A DNA stretch of 64,000 nucleotides, taken from the NCBI RefSeq assembly GCF_022448905.1, contig NZ_JAKVCW010000009.1, forward strand, positions 62,001-126,000, written 5' to 3'. A model generated the notes under the pieces. It was not told where the DNA came from. It made no database searches and saw only the letters and a program-made list of their open reading frames with translations. Every line of letters begins with the position of its first letter. Within the stretch, counting starts at the first letter, position 1. Below, in pieces: positions 17,034 through 26,163 of this stretch. Both the position numbers and the translations under genes were made by a program. Source of the stretch: Shimia sp. Lineage in GTDB: Bacteria; Pseudomonadota; Alphaproteobacteria; Rhodobacterales; Rhodobacteraceae.

Positions 17034-17618
17034 GTGACCGCCAAGCTCACCATCCTGATTGTCGAACCCGACAAGACCCGCGCCGATGCCATCATCGACA
17101 GCTTGATCGCAACGGGCGACCACCACATTCGTGTGCTGTCGGAATCCACAGGCCTCGCCCGTTCCGTTGCCGAACTCAATCCGGACCTCGTGCTGGTTGA
17201 CGTCGCCAATCCCAGCCGCGATGCCATCGACGCGCTCACGCTGGCCTCTTCGCCGCTCGAACGCCCCGTCGCCATGTTTGTTGATCGGTCCGACGATGGC
17301 CTCACAAAGGCGGCGATCGAAGCCGGTGTGTCGGCCTATGTCGTCGACGGCATGCACCCGGACCGCATAAAACCTGTGCTGGATGCGGCCATCGCTCGCT
17401 TCCACATGTTCTCCCGCATGCGCTCGGAACTTCAGGCCACCAAACGCGCGCTGGAGGAACGCAAGATCCTCGACCGCGCCAAAGGTATTCTCATGCGCGC
17501 CCGCAACATGTCTGAGGACGAAGCCTACGCCCTCATCCGCAAAACCGCGATGAGCCAGAACAAAAAGATCGCCGACGTCGCGCAGGCATTGGTCACCGCT
17601 TCGGAGCTGCTGTCATGA
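17034..17618 (+). CDS. nasT: ANTAR-domain response regulator NasT (nitrate antiterminator)
   Basis: A 194-residue protein with an N-terminal receiver-like domain (ILIVEPDKTRADAI; Asp56 in LVDVANPS at the usual phosphorylation site) and a C-terminal RNA-binding ANTAR domain from about 135 (LDRAKGILMRARNMSEDEAY). NasT binds paired hexaloop hairpins in leaders and prevents termination; NasS holds it back when nitrate is absent. The start is GTG. It overlaps nasS by ATGA, and a fitting RNA target lies at 18890-18931 before nrtA. Confidence 0.9.
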   Translation: MTAKLTILIVEPDKTRADAIIDSLIATGDHHIRVLSESTGLARSVAELNPDLVLVDVANPSRDAIDALTLASSPLERPVAMFVDRSDDGLTKAAIEAGVSAYVVDGMHPDRIKPVLDAAIARFHMFSRMRSELQATKRALEERKILDRAKGILMRARNMSEDEAYALIRKTAMSQNKKIADVAQALVTASELLS

Positions 17619-18793
17619 GAACTCTGCCACTCTCCGTGGGCTTCATGCCGCTGGTCGATGCCGCCCCGCTGATCATCGCCCGCGAATTGGGCTTTGCCGA
17701 AGAGGAAGGCCTCGCGCTGAACCTGCAAAGCGCGCCCAGCTGGTCCACTCTGCGGGATCGGCTCATTTTGGGCCAAATCGAAGCCGCCCACATGCTCTCC
17801 CCGGTGCCAGTGGCCATGGCGCTGGGGCTTGGCGGCCTGCCCACCCAGCTCGATGCCCTTAGCGTTTTGTCCATAAATGGCAATGTGATAGGCATCTCCA
17901 ACGCTCTGGCCGATGAGATCGCCTCTCTCGGTGCCACTCCCGATTTTCTCGACGCTCAAGCGGCGGGCAAAGCCCTCGCGGCCCTCAACAAGCCACTGCG
18001 CATCGGCGTGCCTTTCCCGTTTTCAATGCACGCGGAACTGTTGCATTACTGGCTGTCGGCCTCCGGCCTCAACGTCGCCAAGTCGCTCGACCTACGCACC
18101 ATCCCGCCGCTTCTGATGGCCGATGCCATCACCGCGGGCGAAGTGGACGCCTTCTGCGTCGGCGAACCTTGGGGCTCGATCACCGTGGAACAAGGCGGCG
18201 GCAGCCTGCTCTTACCCGGCGCCGCGATTTGGCAATTCGCCCCGGAAAAAGTTCTCGCCGTGCGCCGCGACTGGGCCGCGTCCGAAGATGACCTCACAGG
18301 CCGCCTTATGCGTGCAGTCTGGAAAGCGGGTCGCTGGTTGGGGCGCGTAGACAAACGCGCCACCGCCTCTGAAATCCTGAGCTGGCCGGAATACCTCGGT
18401 GTTTCTACCGAAATCACCGAACGCGCCCTGACTGGCAATCTGCTGATCAACGCGCGCGGCAAGTCCCGCACTGTGCCACGCATGATGGAGTTTTTTGACG
18501 GCGCCGCCACCTTCCCCTGGAAAAGTCAGGGCGCCTGGATCGGCGCGCGCATGGCCGCGCGCTTTGGCTTGGACCGGGCGCAATCTGCCGCCAAAGCCGC
18601 CGCCGTTTTCCGCTCTGATCTCTACCGCCGCCACCTCGGCCCACTAGGCGCAGACCTGCCTGCTGCGTCTGAGAAGCTCGAAGGCGCGCTGAGTTCACCA
18701 ACATCGGCGGCGACGGACTCCGGCACCCTGATTCTGGGCCCAGACCGCTTCTTTGATGACCAAGTTTTCGACCCGCGCCGCCCGGAATGCTAG
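17615..18793 (+). CDS. nasS: Nitrate-sensing NasS protein (NrtA-like, cytoplasmic)
   Basis: A 392-residue protein related to the nitrate-binding protein NrtA but without a signal peptide (it starts MRTLPLSVGFMPLVDAAPLI). Family motifs include WSTLRDRLILGQIEAAHMLS and CVGEPWGSITVE. Known NasS proteins bind nitrate or nitrite and then release the antiterminator NasT. The coupled overlap with nasT fits a fixed ratio of the two partners. The last 30 residues are poorly conserved-looking. Confidence 0.9.
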   Translation: MRTLPLSVGFMPLVDAAPLIIARELGFAEEEGLALNLQSAPSWSTLRDRLILGQIEAAHMLSPVPVAMALGLGGLPTQLDALSVLSINGNVIGISNALADEIASLGATPDFLDAQAAGKALAALNKPLRIGVPFPFSMHAELLHYWLSASGLNVAKSLDLRTIPPLLMADAITAGEVDAFCVGEPWGSITVEQGGGSLLLPGAAIWQFAPEKVLAVRRDWAASEDDLTGRLMRAVWKAGRWLGRVDKRATASEILSWPEYLGVSTEITERALTGNLLINARGKSRTVPRMMEFFDGAATFPWKSQGAWIGARMAARFGLDRAQSAAKAAAVFRSDLYRRHLGPLGADLPAASEKLEGALSSPTSAATDSGTLILGPDRFFDDQVFDPRRPEC

Positions 18794-18889
18794 TTTTTTG
18801 TGCAAACACAGTGTTCGACCGCTGCATCGCAGCAATTGAACCGCTTCGGCCTTGAGACTCACTCTCACAGCACGCCTAATGGCATCAAC

Positions 18890-18931
18890 GCGCAGCAAGG
18901 ACGCTACGCAAACCGCCCCGAATGATTGGGG
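18890..18931 (+). ncRNA. ANTAR-type tandem hairpin leader RNA upstream of nrtA
   Basis: Two stem-loops with six-base loops lie side by side. The first pairs GCGCAGC (18890-18896) with GCTACGC (18903-18909), with one C-A mismatch, around the loop AAGGAC. The second pairs CCCCG (18916-18920) with TGGGG (18927-18931) around the loop AATGAT. Both loops have A at position 1 and G at position 4, the known ANTAR recognition rule. A terminator follows 15 bases later. Confidence 0.75.
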
Positions 18932-18946
18932 ACCTATCTGAGCAAA

Positions 18947-18998
18947 GCCGCTCGACCCGCCGAAATTCCTCCTTCGGTGCTGGTCGCGCGGCTTTTTT
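18947..18998 (+). terminator. Leader attenuator (NasT-controlled) before nrtA
   Basis: GCCGCTCGACC (18947-18957) pairs with GGTCGCGCGGC (18982-18992) with a single mismatch, an inner CCGAA/TTCGG stem closes the top, and six T residues follow (18993-18998). It ends 36 bases before the nrtA start. Its place after the ANTAR hairpins makes it the likely switch for the nitrate operon. Confidence 0.8.
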
Positions 18999-19034
18999 CG
19001 TTTTCCGCCCTCTCCTCCATCCAAAGGGCACAAC

Positions 19035-20414
19035 ATGAAGGACAGTAAGATGAAACGCATTGCTTCGATCCTGGCAGCCACGACCGTGTTCGTGTCTCCA
19101 GCCCTCGCAGAACTGGAACTCGAAAAAGATGAGCTGACCTTTGGCTTCATCAAACTGACCGACATGGCCCCGCTCGCCGTGGCTTATGAGCAGGGCTATT
19201 TTGATGACGAAGGCCTTTTCGTGACGCTCGAAGCCCAAGCCAACTGGAAAGTCCTGCTGGACGGCGTGATCGATGGTCAATTGGACGGCGCGCACATGCT
19301 CGCAGGTCAGCCACTCGCCGCCACCATTGGCTACGGCACGGAAGCGCATATCATCACGCCTTTCTCTATGGATCTGAACGGCAACGGCATCACCGTGTCC
19401 AACCAGATCTGGGAAGAAATGAAGCCGCACGTGCCGCTGATGGACGATGGCCGTCCACAGCACCCAATCTCCGCCTCCGCGCTGAAACCTGTGGTTGAGA
19501 AATACACCTCAGAAGGCAAGCCGTTCAACATGGGCATGGTCTTCCCAGTCTCCACCCACAACTACGAACTGCGTTACTGGCTGGCCGCCGGTGGTCTGGA
19601 GCCAGGCTACTACTCCCCGGAAAACATCACCGGCCAGATTGGCGCAGACGTGCTGCTGTCCGTGACTCCGCCGCCTCAGATGCCAGCCACCATGGAAGCC
19701 GGCACCATCTACGGCTACTGCGTCGGGGAACCTTGGAACCAACAGGCCGTGTTCAAAGGCATCGGTGTGCCTGTGATCACCGACTACGAACTCTGGAAGA
19801 ACAATCCAGAGAAAGTCTTCGGCCTGAACGCCGAGTTTGCCGAGAAATATCCAAACACCACGCTGGCCGTGACCAAGGCGCTGATCCGCGCGGCGATGTG
19901 GCTGGATGAAAACGACAACGCCAACCGCGAAGAGGCCGTCCGCATCCTGAGCCAACCGGAGTATGTCGGCGCGGACTATGACGTGATCGCCAACTCCATG
20001 ACCGGCACCTTTGAATACGAGAAGGGCGACAAACGTGAGGTGCCAGACTTCAACGTGTTCTTCCGCTACAACGCCACCTACCCGTTCTACTCCGACGCGG
20101 TTTGGTATCTGACCCAGATGCGCCGCTGGGGCCAGATCGCCGAAGCCAAGCCAGACAGCTGGTATGACGAAGTTGCAAAGTCGGTCTACAAGCCTGCGAT
20201 CTATCTCGAAGCCGCGCGCCTGCTGGTGGACGAAGGTCTCGCCAACGAAGCTGACTTCCCATGGGACAGCGACGGCTACAAAGCGCCAACTCCGTCTGAG
20301 GACATCATCGACGGCATCGCCTACGACGGCCGCACACCAAATGCCTACCTCGACAGCCTGCCAATCGGCCTGAAAGGCGACCAACGTGTCGTCGGCACTG
20401 AGGTGCAAGGCTAA
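19035..20414 (+). CDS. nrtA: Nitrate ABC transporter substrate-binding protein
   Basis: A 459-residue periplasmic nitrate-binding protein. The signal peptide [19 protein letters not shown] is cut near residue 25. Family motifs include [40 protein letters not shown] and [13 protein letters not shown]. Two start codons (19035 and 19050) each have a ribosome site; the second gives a standard Lys-Arg signal peptide. Expression should depend on nitrate through the attenuator upstream. Two hairpins follow before nrtB. Confidence 0.93.
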   Translation: MKDSKMKRIASILAATTVFVSPALAELELEKDELTFGFIKLTDMAPLAVAYEQGYFDDEGLFVTLEAQANWKVLLDGVIDGQLDGAHMLAGQPLAATIGYGTEAHIITPFSMDLNGNGITVSNQIWEEMKPHVPLMDDGRPQHPISASALKPVVEKYTSEGKPFNMGMVFPVSTHNYELRYWLAAGGLEPGYYSPENITGQIGADVLLSVTPPPQMPATMEAGTIYGYCVGEPWNQQAVFKGIGVPVITDYELWKNNPEKVFGLNAEFAEKYPNTTLAVTKALIRAAMWLDENDNANREEAVRILSQPEYVGADYDVIANSMTGTFEYEKGDKREVPDFNVFFRYNATYPFYSDAVWYLTQMRRWGQIAEAKPDSWYDEVAKSVYKPAIYLEAARLLVDEGLANEADFPWDSDGYKAPTPSEDIIDGIAYDGRTPNAYLDSLPIGLKGDQRVVGTEVQG

Positions 20415-20421
20415 CGCGCCT

Positions 20422-20490
20422 CGTCGCGGGAAGGACGGCTCCCCCCTTCTCCCGCGACGCAACGGACGGGCGGTTAACTCTCGCCCGTCC
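20422..20490 (+). other. Two tandem intercistronic hairpins between nrtA and nrtB
   Basis: CGTCGCGGGA (20422-20431) pairs perfectly with TCCCGCGACG (20450-20459). Five bases later GGACGGGCG (20464-20472) pairs perfectly with CGCCCGTCC (20482-20490). Neither is followed by a T-tract. They begin eight bases after the nrtA stop and would favour a long-lived nrtA message. Confidence 0.65.
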
Positions 20491-20606
20491 CGCCAAACCA
20501 CACCTCCGCGAAACAGTCGCGATACCGACAAAATACCGACGTCAAAATCAGCCGCTCCCCGGCATTAACCAATACCGCAACAGCGCCCAGAGCCACGGAC
20601 ACGCCA

Positions 20607-21689
20607 ATGACCACAATCGACCCGCAAAACATCGCAGATGAAGAGCGCGAAGCCCGCCGCGCCCGCCTCTTCACCCGCATCAACAAGGCCGACGCCTGGT
20701 TTCAGGTCATCGGTCTCAGTTTCCTCACCCCCATTCTGAAAGCCGCTGCTGGAGACAACCCAAAAGCGCAAGCCGCTGAAATCTGGCGCCTTTTGGGCGT
20801 TCCGTTGCTGGCCATCGCCGTCTTCCTGATGCTCTGGGGCAGTCTTGCACCCAAGGTGCAAACCTCCCTTGGCGCTGTTCCCGGCCCCAAAGCGGTCTGG
20901 ACCGAAGCCGTGCTCCTGCACGAAGACGCCCAAGCCAAGGCGGCCAAAGAAGCGAAGTTCAACGAACGTGTTGAGAAGCGCAACGCCAAGTTCATCGCCA
21001 ACGGCCAGCCTGAAAAAGTTAAAGATATCAGGTACACAGGCAGCCCAAGCTACTACGATCAGATCTGGACTTCGATCAAAACCGTGTTCTTTGGCTTCCT
21101 GATCGGCACCGTGATTGCCGTGCCAATCGGCATCATGGCAGGCCTGTCTCCTTACGCTAACGCCGCTGTGAACCCGCTGATCCAGATTTTCAAACCGGTC
21201 TCTCCACTGGCTTGGCTCCCGATTGTGACCATGGTGGTCTCCGCCACCTACACCGTGGATGACGGCTTGTTCTCCAAGTCCTTCTTGACCTCGGCGATAA
21301 CCGTAACCCTTTGTTCTCTCTGGCCAACTCTGATCAACACCGCACTGGGTGTGGCCTCCATCGACAAGGATCTGGTGAACGTTTCCAAGGTTCTGAAGAT
21401 GAACACTTGGACCAAAATCACCAAACTCGTGCTACCGTCCGCCCTGCCGCTGATCTTCACCGGCCTGCGTCTGTCCTTGGGTGTCGGCTGGATGGTTCTG
21501 ATTGCAGCAGAGATGCTGGCGCAAAACCCAGGCCTTGGCAAATTTGTCTGGGACGAGTTCCAAAACGGCTCGTCCAGCTCGCTCGCCAAGATCATGGTTG
21601 CGGTCTTCACCATCGGCATCATCGGCTTCCTGCTGGACCGTCTGATGTACGCGATCCAGTCGCTCTTCACCTTCACATCAAACCGGTGA
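20607..21689 (+). CDS. nrtB: Nitrate ABC transporter permease
   Basis: A 360-residue inner-membrane permease for nitrate. A long N-terminal region with one helix (about 60-80) precedes the conserved core of about five helices. The EAA-like loop that meets the ATPase reads VSKVLKMNTWTKITKLVLPS, and GVGWMVLIAAEML is family-typical. The gene follows nrtA after a 192-base gap that holds two hairpins, and ends just before the ATPase gene. Confidence 0.92.
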   Translation: MTTIDPQNIADEEREARRARLFTRINKADAWFQVIGLSFLTPILKAAAGDNPKAQAAEIWRLLGVPLLAIAVFLMLWGSLAPKVQTSLGAVPGPKAVWTEAVLLHEDAQAKAAKEAKFNERVEKRNAKFIANGQPEKVKDIRYTGSPSYYDQIWTSIKTVFFGFLIGTVIAVPIGIMAGLSPYANAAVNPLIQIFKPVSPLAWLPIVTMVVSATYTVDDGLFSKSFLTSAITVTLCSLWPTLINTALGVASIDKDLVNVSKVLKMNTWTKITKLVLPSALPLIFTGLRLSLGVGWMVLIAAEMLAQNPGLGKFVWDEFQNGSSSSLAKIMVAVFTIGIIGFLLDRLMYAIQSLFTFTSNR

Positions 21690-21694
21690 TCGCC

Positions 21695-23374
21695 ATGAGT
21701 GTTCTGAAATTTGACAATGTCTCCAAGAGCTTCGGCGAAGGCACCGGCAAAACCGGCGTTCTGAAAAACATCAATCTCGAAGTGCAGGAGGGCGAGTTCC
21801 TCGTTCTCCTGGGCTTCTCCGGCTCTGGCAAAACAACGCTAATCAACCTCATGGCGGGCCTTGAAATGCCCACCTCTGGCAGCGTGACATTCAAGGACGA
21901 AACTATCACCCAACCGGGTCCAGAGCGCGGCGTGATTTTCCAAAGCTACTCTCTGATGCCTTGGCTGACGGTGAACGGCAACGTGCGCCTGGCGCTCGAC
22001 AGCGTGTTCCCCAACATGCCCAAAGCCGAAAAAGAAGAGCGTGTTGACCACTACATCAAAATGGTTGGTCTCTCTCACGCCGCCAGTCGCCGCCCAGCCG
22101 AGCTGTCCGGCGGCATGCGCCAACGTGTGAACGTGGCCCGCGCCTTGGCGATGAACCCCGAAGTTTTACTTCTAGATGAACCGCTTAGCGCGTTGGATGC
22201 ACTGACCCGCGCCAACCTTGCGGACGAGATCGAAGCGATCTGGGATGCGGAAAGAAAGACCTGCGTGCTGATCACCAACGACGTGGATGAAGCGATCATC
22301 CTCGCCGACCGCATCATCGCGCTGAACCCTGACGGCACCTTGGGCCAAGAGTTCAAAGTCGACATCCCCCGTCGTCGGGATCGTATGGAGATGAACCACC
22401 ACGAAGGCTTCAAGAAACTTCGTGCTGAAGTCACCAAGTATCTGATGGACGTGGGCATTGCAGCCAAGGCGGAAGGCAAAAAAGTGCTGCCCGACGTTAC
22501 GCCAATCCACGGTGTCCCGGCGGCAGTCAAAGATGCTCAAAAGGGGATGATCGACCATAATTTCTTGGACTTCTCGCAGCTGCACAAGATCTATCCAACG
22601 CCCAAAGGCCCGCTGACCGTGGTTAAGGATTTCGACCTGAAAGTGCAGCGCGGCGAGTTCATCTCGCTCATCGGTCACTCAGGCTGTGGTAAGTCCACCG
22701 TTCTGACCATGGCAGCAGGTCTCAATCCGATTTCCAAAGGCGGTATCCGTCTCGATGGGCGCCACGTAGAGGGCGCAGACCCAGAACGTGCCGTGGTGTT
22801 CCAGTCACCCAACCTCTTCCCATGGCTGTCTGCCAAGGAAAACGTGGCGATTGGCGTGGACAAGGTGTACCCCAAAGCCAGCCTAGGTGAGCGTCAGGAC
22901 GTGGTGGAATATTACCTCGAACGCGTAGGCCTCGCCGACGCCATGGACCGCCCTGCACACTCCATGTCCAACGGCATGAAACAGCGAGTTGGTATCGCCC
23001 GCGCCTTTGCTTTGTCCCCGAAACTTCTGCTTTTGGATGAACCCTTTGGCATGCTCGACAGCCTGACCCGCTGGGAGCTGCAAGAGGTTCTAATGGAAGT
23101 CTGGGACCGCACCAAGGTGACCGCGATTTGCGTGACCCATGATGTGGACGAAGCCATTCTGTTGGCCGACCGCGTTGTCATGATGACCAACGGTCCACAG
23201 GCCACAATCGGCAAAATCGTGGACGTGGATCTGCCGCGTCCTCGCACCCGTAAGGCCCTGCTCGAGCACCCTGACTACTACCGCTATCGCCAAGATGTTC
23301 TTGATTTCCTTGAGGAGTACGAACACGGCGCAAAGCCCAAACCAAAGCCATCCAAAGCCATCGCGGCGGAGTAA
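21695..23374 (+). CDS. nrtC: Nitrate ABC transporter ATP-binding protein, fused NrtC-NrtD type
   Basis: A 559-residue protein with two complete ATPase domains. Domain one has GFSGSGKTT near residue 45, signature LSGGMRQRV and Walker B LLLDEPLSALD. Domain two (from about 285) has GHSGCGKST near 327, signature MSNGMKQRVGIA and Walker B LLLDEPFGMLD. In cyanobacteria NrtC and NrtD are separate; here both ATPases are one chain and the NrtA-like sensor tail of NrtC is absent. The start at 21695 lies just after nrtB; the longer upstream frame is a shadow of nrtB. Confidence 0.9.
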   Translation: MSVLKFDNVSKSFGEGTGKTGVLKNINLEVQEGEFLVLLGFSGSGKTTLINLMAGLEMPTSGSVTFKDETITQPGPERGVIFQSYSLMPWLTVNGNVRLALDSVFPNMPKAEKEERVDHYIKMVGLSHAASRRPAELSGGMRQRVNVARALAMNPEVLLLDEPLSALDALTRANLADEIEAIWDAERKTCVLITNDVDEAIILADRIIALNPDGTLGQEFKVDIPRRRDRMEMNHHEGFKKLRAEVTKYLMDVGIAAKAEGKKVLPDVTPIHGVPAAVKDAQKGMIDHNFLDFSQLHKIYPTPKGPLTVVKDFDLKVQRGEFISLIGHSGCGKSTVLTMAAGLNPISKGGIRLDGRHVEGADPERAVVFQSPNLFPWLSAKENVAIGVDKVYPKASLGERQDVVEYYLERVGLADAMDRPAHSMSNGMKQRVGIARAFALSPKLLLLDEPFGMLDSLTRWELQEVLMEVWDRTKVTAICVTHDVDEAILLADRVVMMTNGPQATIGKIVDVDLPRPRTRKALLEHPDYYRYRQDVLDFLEEYEHGAKPKPKPSKAIAAE

Positions 23375-23377
23375 GCT

Positions 23378-25828
23378 ATGACACAGAAACTCATCATCAT
23401 TGGGGCCGGGATGGCCGCGGGTCGCGCACTCGAACATCTCTTTGAGGCCAACCCAGACGCCTACGACGTCACTCTTTTCAACGCCGAGCCCCGCGGCACC
23501 TACAACCGGATCATGCTGTCTCCGGTTCTGTCGGGCGACAAGGCCTTTGACGAGATCGTCACCCACACAGCCGAGTGGTACGAGGAATATGGTGTTACCA
23601 CACGCTTTGGCGAAAAAGTCGTGAACATCGACCGGGTCGCACAGACCGTGACATCTGACAATGGCGAAGTACTTGCCTATGACAAGCTCATCATCGCCAC
23701 CGGTTCCAACCCGTTTATCATTCCGCTGCCTGGCCATGATCTTGACGGTGTGATCGCCTATCGCGATCTCGAAGACACCAACGCGATGATCTCACTTGGC
23801 GAGGTTCCAAACGCCAAAGCCGTGGTGATTGGCGGCGGCCTTCTCGGCCTTGAGGCGGCTGCCGGCCTTGCCTTGCGCGGTGTGGACGTGACGGTGGTGC
23901 ACATCATGGGACACCTGATGGAACGCCAGTTGGACGAAGCGGCTGGCTACTTGTTGCGCAAGGCACTGGTGGACAAAGGCATTACCGTCAAATGCTCTGC
24001 CAACTCCAAGGAAATCCTTGGCGAAAACGGCAAAGTCAAAGCGCTCTTGCTGGATGATGGCACTGAACTGCCGTGTGATTTACTGGTCATGGCCGTGGGT
24101 ATTCGCCCCTCCGTCGCACTGGCGGCTGACGCGGGTCTCGCAACCGGTCGCGGGATCCATGTGGATGACCAGATGGTCACCTCGGACGAAAACATCCTAT
24201 CGCTTGGCGAATGTGTCGAACACAACGGCGACATCTTTGGTTTGGTCGCGCCGATTTATGACCAAGCGAAGGTAATCGCCAAAACATTGGCTGGCGAAGC
24301 TGCGGCCTTTGTGAACAAAGAAGTGGCTACCAAGCTGAAAGTCACTGGCTGCGATCTTTTTTCCGCAGGCGATTTTGCCGAAGCAGAAGGCCGTGAGGAC
24401 ATCGTGTATCGCGACCCGGCGCGCGGCGTCTACAAACGCTTGGTAATCGAAGACAACCGCATCGTCGGCGCCGTCATGTACGGCGACACAGCGGACGGCA
24501 ATTGGTTCTTTGGCCTGATCAAAGACCGAGAGGACATCTCTGAGATGCGCGATACGCTCATCTTTGGTCCTGCTTTTCAGGGAGGGTCCCCCCTGGACCC
24601 TATGGCAGCCGTTGCAGCCTTACCGGATGATACCGAAATCTGTGGTTGTAACGGCATTTCCAAAGCTCAAATCGTCGCCGCCATCAACGACGGCGCCCAC
24701 ACGCTGGACGATGTCAAAGCCATCTCCAAAGCGGGTTCGTCTTGTGGCAGCTGTCTTGGCCTTGTTGGCGATTTGTTGGGTGTCACCCTTGGTGACGGCT
24801 TCAAAATGCCTGAGAAGGAAGTTGTCTGTAAGTGTACCGACCTGTCGCACGATGACGTGCGCAAGCTGATCGTCGCCAAGGAACTCAAGTCCATCCCGCA
24901 AGCGATGCAGGAGTTGGATTGGAAAACCACCTGCGGCTGCCACGTCTGTCGCCCGGCGCTGAACTATTACATGGTTGCGGCGTGGCCCGGCACGTACGAC
25001 GACGACGGCAAAAGCCGTTTCATCAACGAACGTGTGCACGCCAACATTCAGAAAGACGGCACCTATTCGGTTGTGCCGCGCATGTTGGGCGGGATCACCA
25101 CGCCGGACGAGCTGCGCGCCATTGCCGATGCTGCGGACAAGTTTGATGTGCCGACGGTCAAAGTTACCGGTGGTCAACGGATCGACCTTCTGGGCGTCAA
25201 AAAAGAAGACTTGCCTGCGATTTGGTACGACTTGGGCAAAGCTGGCATGATGTCTGGTCAAGCGTATGCCAAAGGCCTGCGCACTGTGAAAACCTGTGTG
25301 GGGTCAGAGCATTGCCGTTTTGGCACGCAAGACAGCACTGGCTTGGGCATCAAGATCGAAGACGCGATGTGGGGTGCCTGGTCACCGCATAAATTCAAGC
25401 TGGCTGTGAGTGGCTGCCCGCGCAACTGCGCCGAGGCGACTTGTAAGGATCTCGGCATCATCTGCGTAGACAGCGGCTACCAAATTCTCGTCGGCGGCGC
25501 TGCAGGTCTGGACCTCCGGGAAACTGATCTTCTGGTGCAAGTTGAGACAGAAGAAGAGGCTATCGAGGTGTCCTGCGCCTTCTACCAACTTTATCGCGAA
25601 GGGGCGCAATACCTGCATCGCCCATACAAGTGGATTGCCAAAGTAGGTCTTGATTGGGTCAAGGAACAGGTTGTCGACGATCTGGAAAACCGCAAGGCGC
25701 TGGCCGAACGGTTCCACTATTCCCAGAAGTTCTACCAGATCGACCCATGGGCGGAGCGCGCAAAACAAGGCAAAGACGCCCATGAATTTGCGCCGATTGC
25801 AGACTTTACAAAGGTGGCCGCAGAATGA
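23378..25828 (+). CDS. nirB: Assimilatory nitrite reductase [NAD(P)H] large subunit
   Basis: An 816-residue flavo-siroheme enzyme that reduces nitrite to ammonium in the cytoplasm. The N-terminal FAD/NAD(P)H part starts KLIIIGAGMAAGR and has VVIGGGLLGLEAA near 150. BFD-like [2Fe-2S] segments follow (CGCNGIS, SSCGSCLG near 415-465). The siroheme/[4Fe-4S] domain holds Cys640, Cys646, Cys680 and Cys684 in the expected C-x5-C-x33-C-x3-C pattern. It starts four bases after the ATPase gene and overlaps nirD by ATGA. Confidence 0.95.
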   Translation: MTQKLIIIGAGMAAGRALEHLFEANPDAYDVTLFNAEPRGTYNRIMLSPVLSGDKAFDEIVTHTAEWYEEYGVTTRFGEKVVNIDRVAQTVTSDNGEVLAYDKLIIATGSNPFIIPLPGHDLDGVIAYRDLEDTNAMISLGEVPNAKAVVIGGGLLGLEAAAGLALRGVDVTVVHIMGHLMERQLDEAAGYLLRKALVDKGITVKCSANSKEILGENGKVKALLLDDGTELPCDLLVMAVGIRPSVALAADAGLATGRGIHVDDQMVTSDENILSLGECVEHNGDIFGLVAPIYDQAKVIAKTLAGEAAAFVNKEVATKLKVTGCDLFSAGDFAEAEGREDIVYRDPARGVYKRLVIEDNRIVGAVMYGDTADGNWFFGLIKDREDISEMRDTLIFGPAFQGGSPLDPMAAVAALPDDTEICGCNGISKAQIVAAINDGAHTLDDVKAISKAGSSCGSCLGLVGDLLGVTLGDGFKMPEKEVVCKCTDLSHDDVRKLIVAKELKSIPQAMQELDWKTTCGCHVCRPALNYYMVAAWPGTYDDDGKSRFINERVHANIQKDGTYSVVPRMLGGITTPDELRAIADAADKFDVPTVKVTGGQRIDLLGVKKEDLPAIWYDLGKAGMMSGQAYAKGLRTVKTCVGSEHCRFGTQDSTGLGIKIEDAMWGAWSPHKFKLAVSGCPRNCAEATCKDLGIICVDSGYQILVGGAAGLDLRETDLLVQVETEEEAIEVSCAFYQLYREGAQYLHRPYKWIAKVGLDWVKEQVVDDLENRKALAERFHYSQKFYQIDPWAERAKQGKDAHEFAPIADFTKVAAE

Positions 25829-26163
25829 CCGATTTTATCGATATTGGCAGCATCAATGACATCCCTTTGCGAGGCGCAAGGGTGGTTCGGACACATCGCG
25901 GCGACATTGCTGTGTTCCGCACGGCCACGAACAATGTCTACGCTTTGGATGAATATCTACCAGGCAAAGCTGGACCGCTCTCCAATGGCATCCAACACGA
26001 CGAGAAAGTCACTGACCCAATGTACAATTGGGTCTTTGACCTCGCCACTGGCGAAGCACAAGGCGCCGACGAAGGCAAAGTCGCAACCTACGACATCAAA
26101 TGCGAAGACGGTCGCATTCTGATTTCGGCGACTGCCGTGAGCCCATCGGTGGCGGCAGAATGA
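25825..26163 (+). CDS. nirD: Nitrite reductase small subunit, Rieske-like fold without cluster ligands
   Basis: A 112-residue partner of NirB with a Rieske-type fold. The sequence keeps the Rieske frame (AGPLSNG, PMYNWVFDLATGEAQGADEG), but the four ligand places are Leu45, Gly47, Asp64 and Tyr67 where cluster-binding members have Cys, His, Cys and His. Loss of the cluster is known for NirD proteins. It is coupled to nirB at its start and to nasA at its end by ATGA overlaps. Confidence 0.92.
   Translation: MTDFIDIGSINDIPLRGARVVRTHRGDIAVFRTATNNVYALDEYLPGKAGPLSNGIQHDEKVTDPMYNWVFDLATGEAQGADEGKVATYDIKCEDGRILISATAVSPSVAAE

Noticed and set aside
21311-21694. An upstream extension of the nrtC frame into nrtB
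   Set aside because: The extension has no homology and overlaps conserved nrtB sequence; the family start is at 21695.
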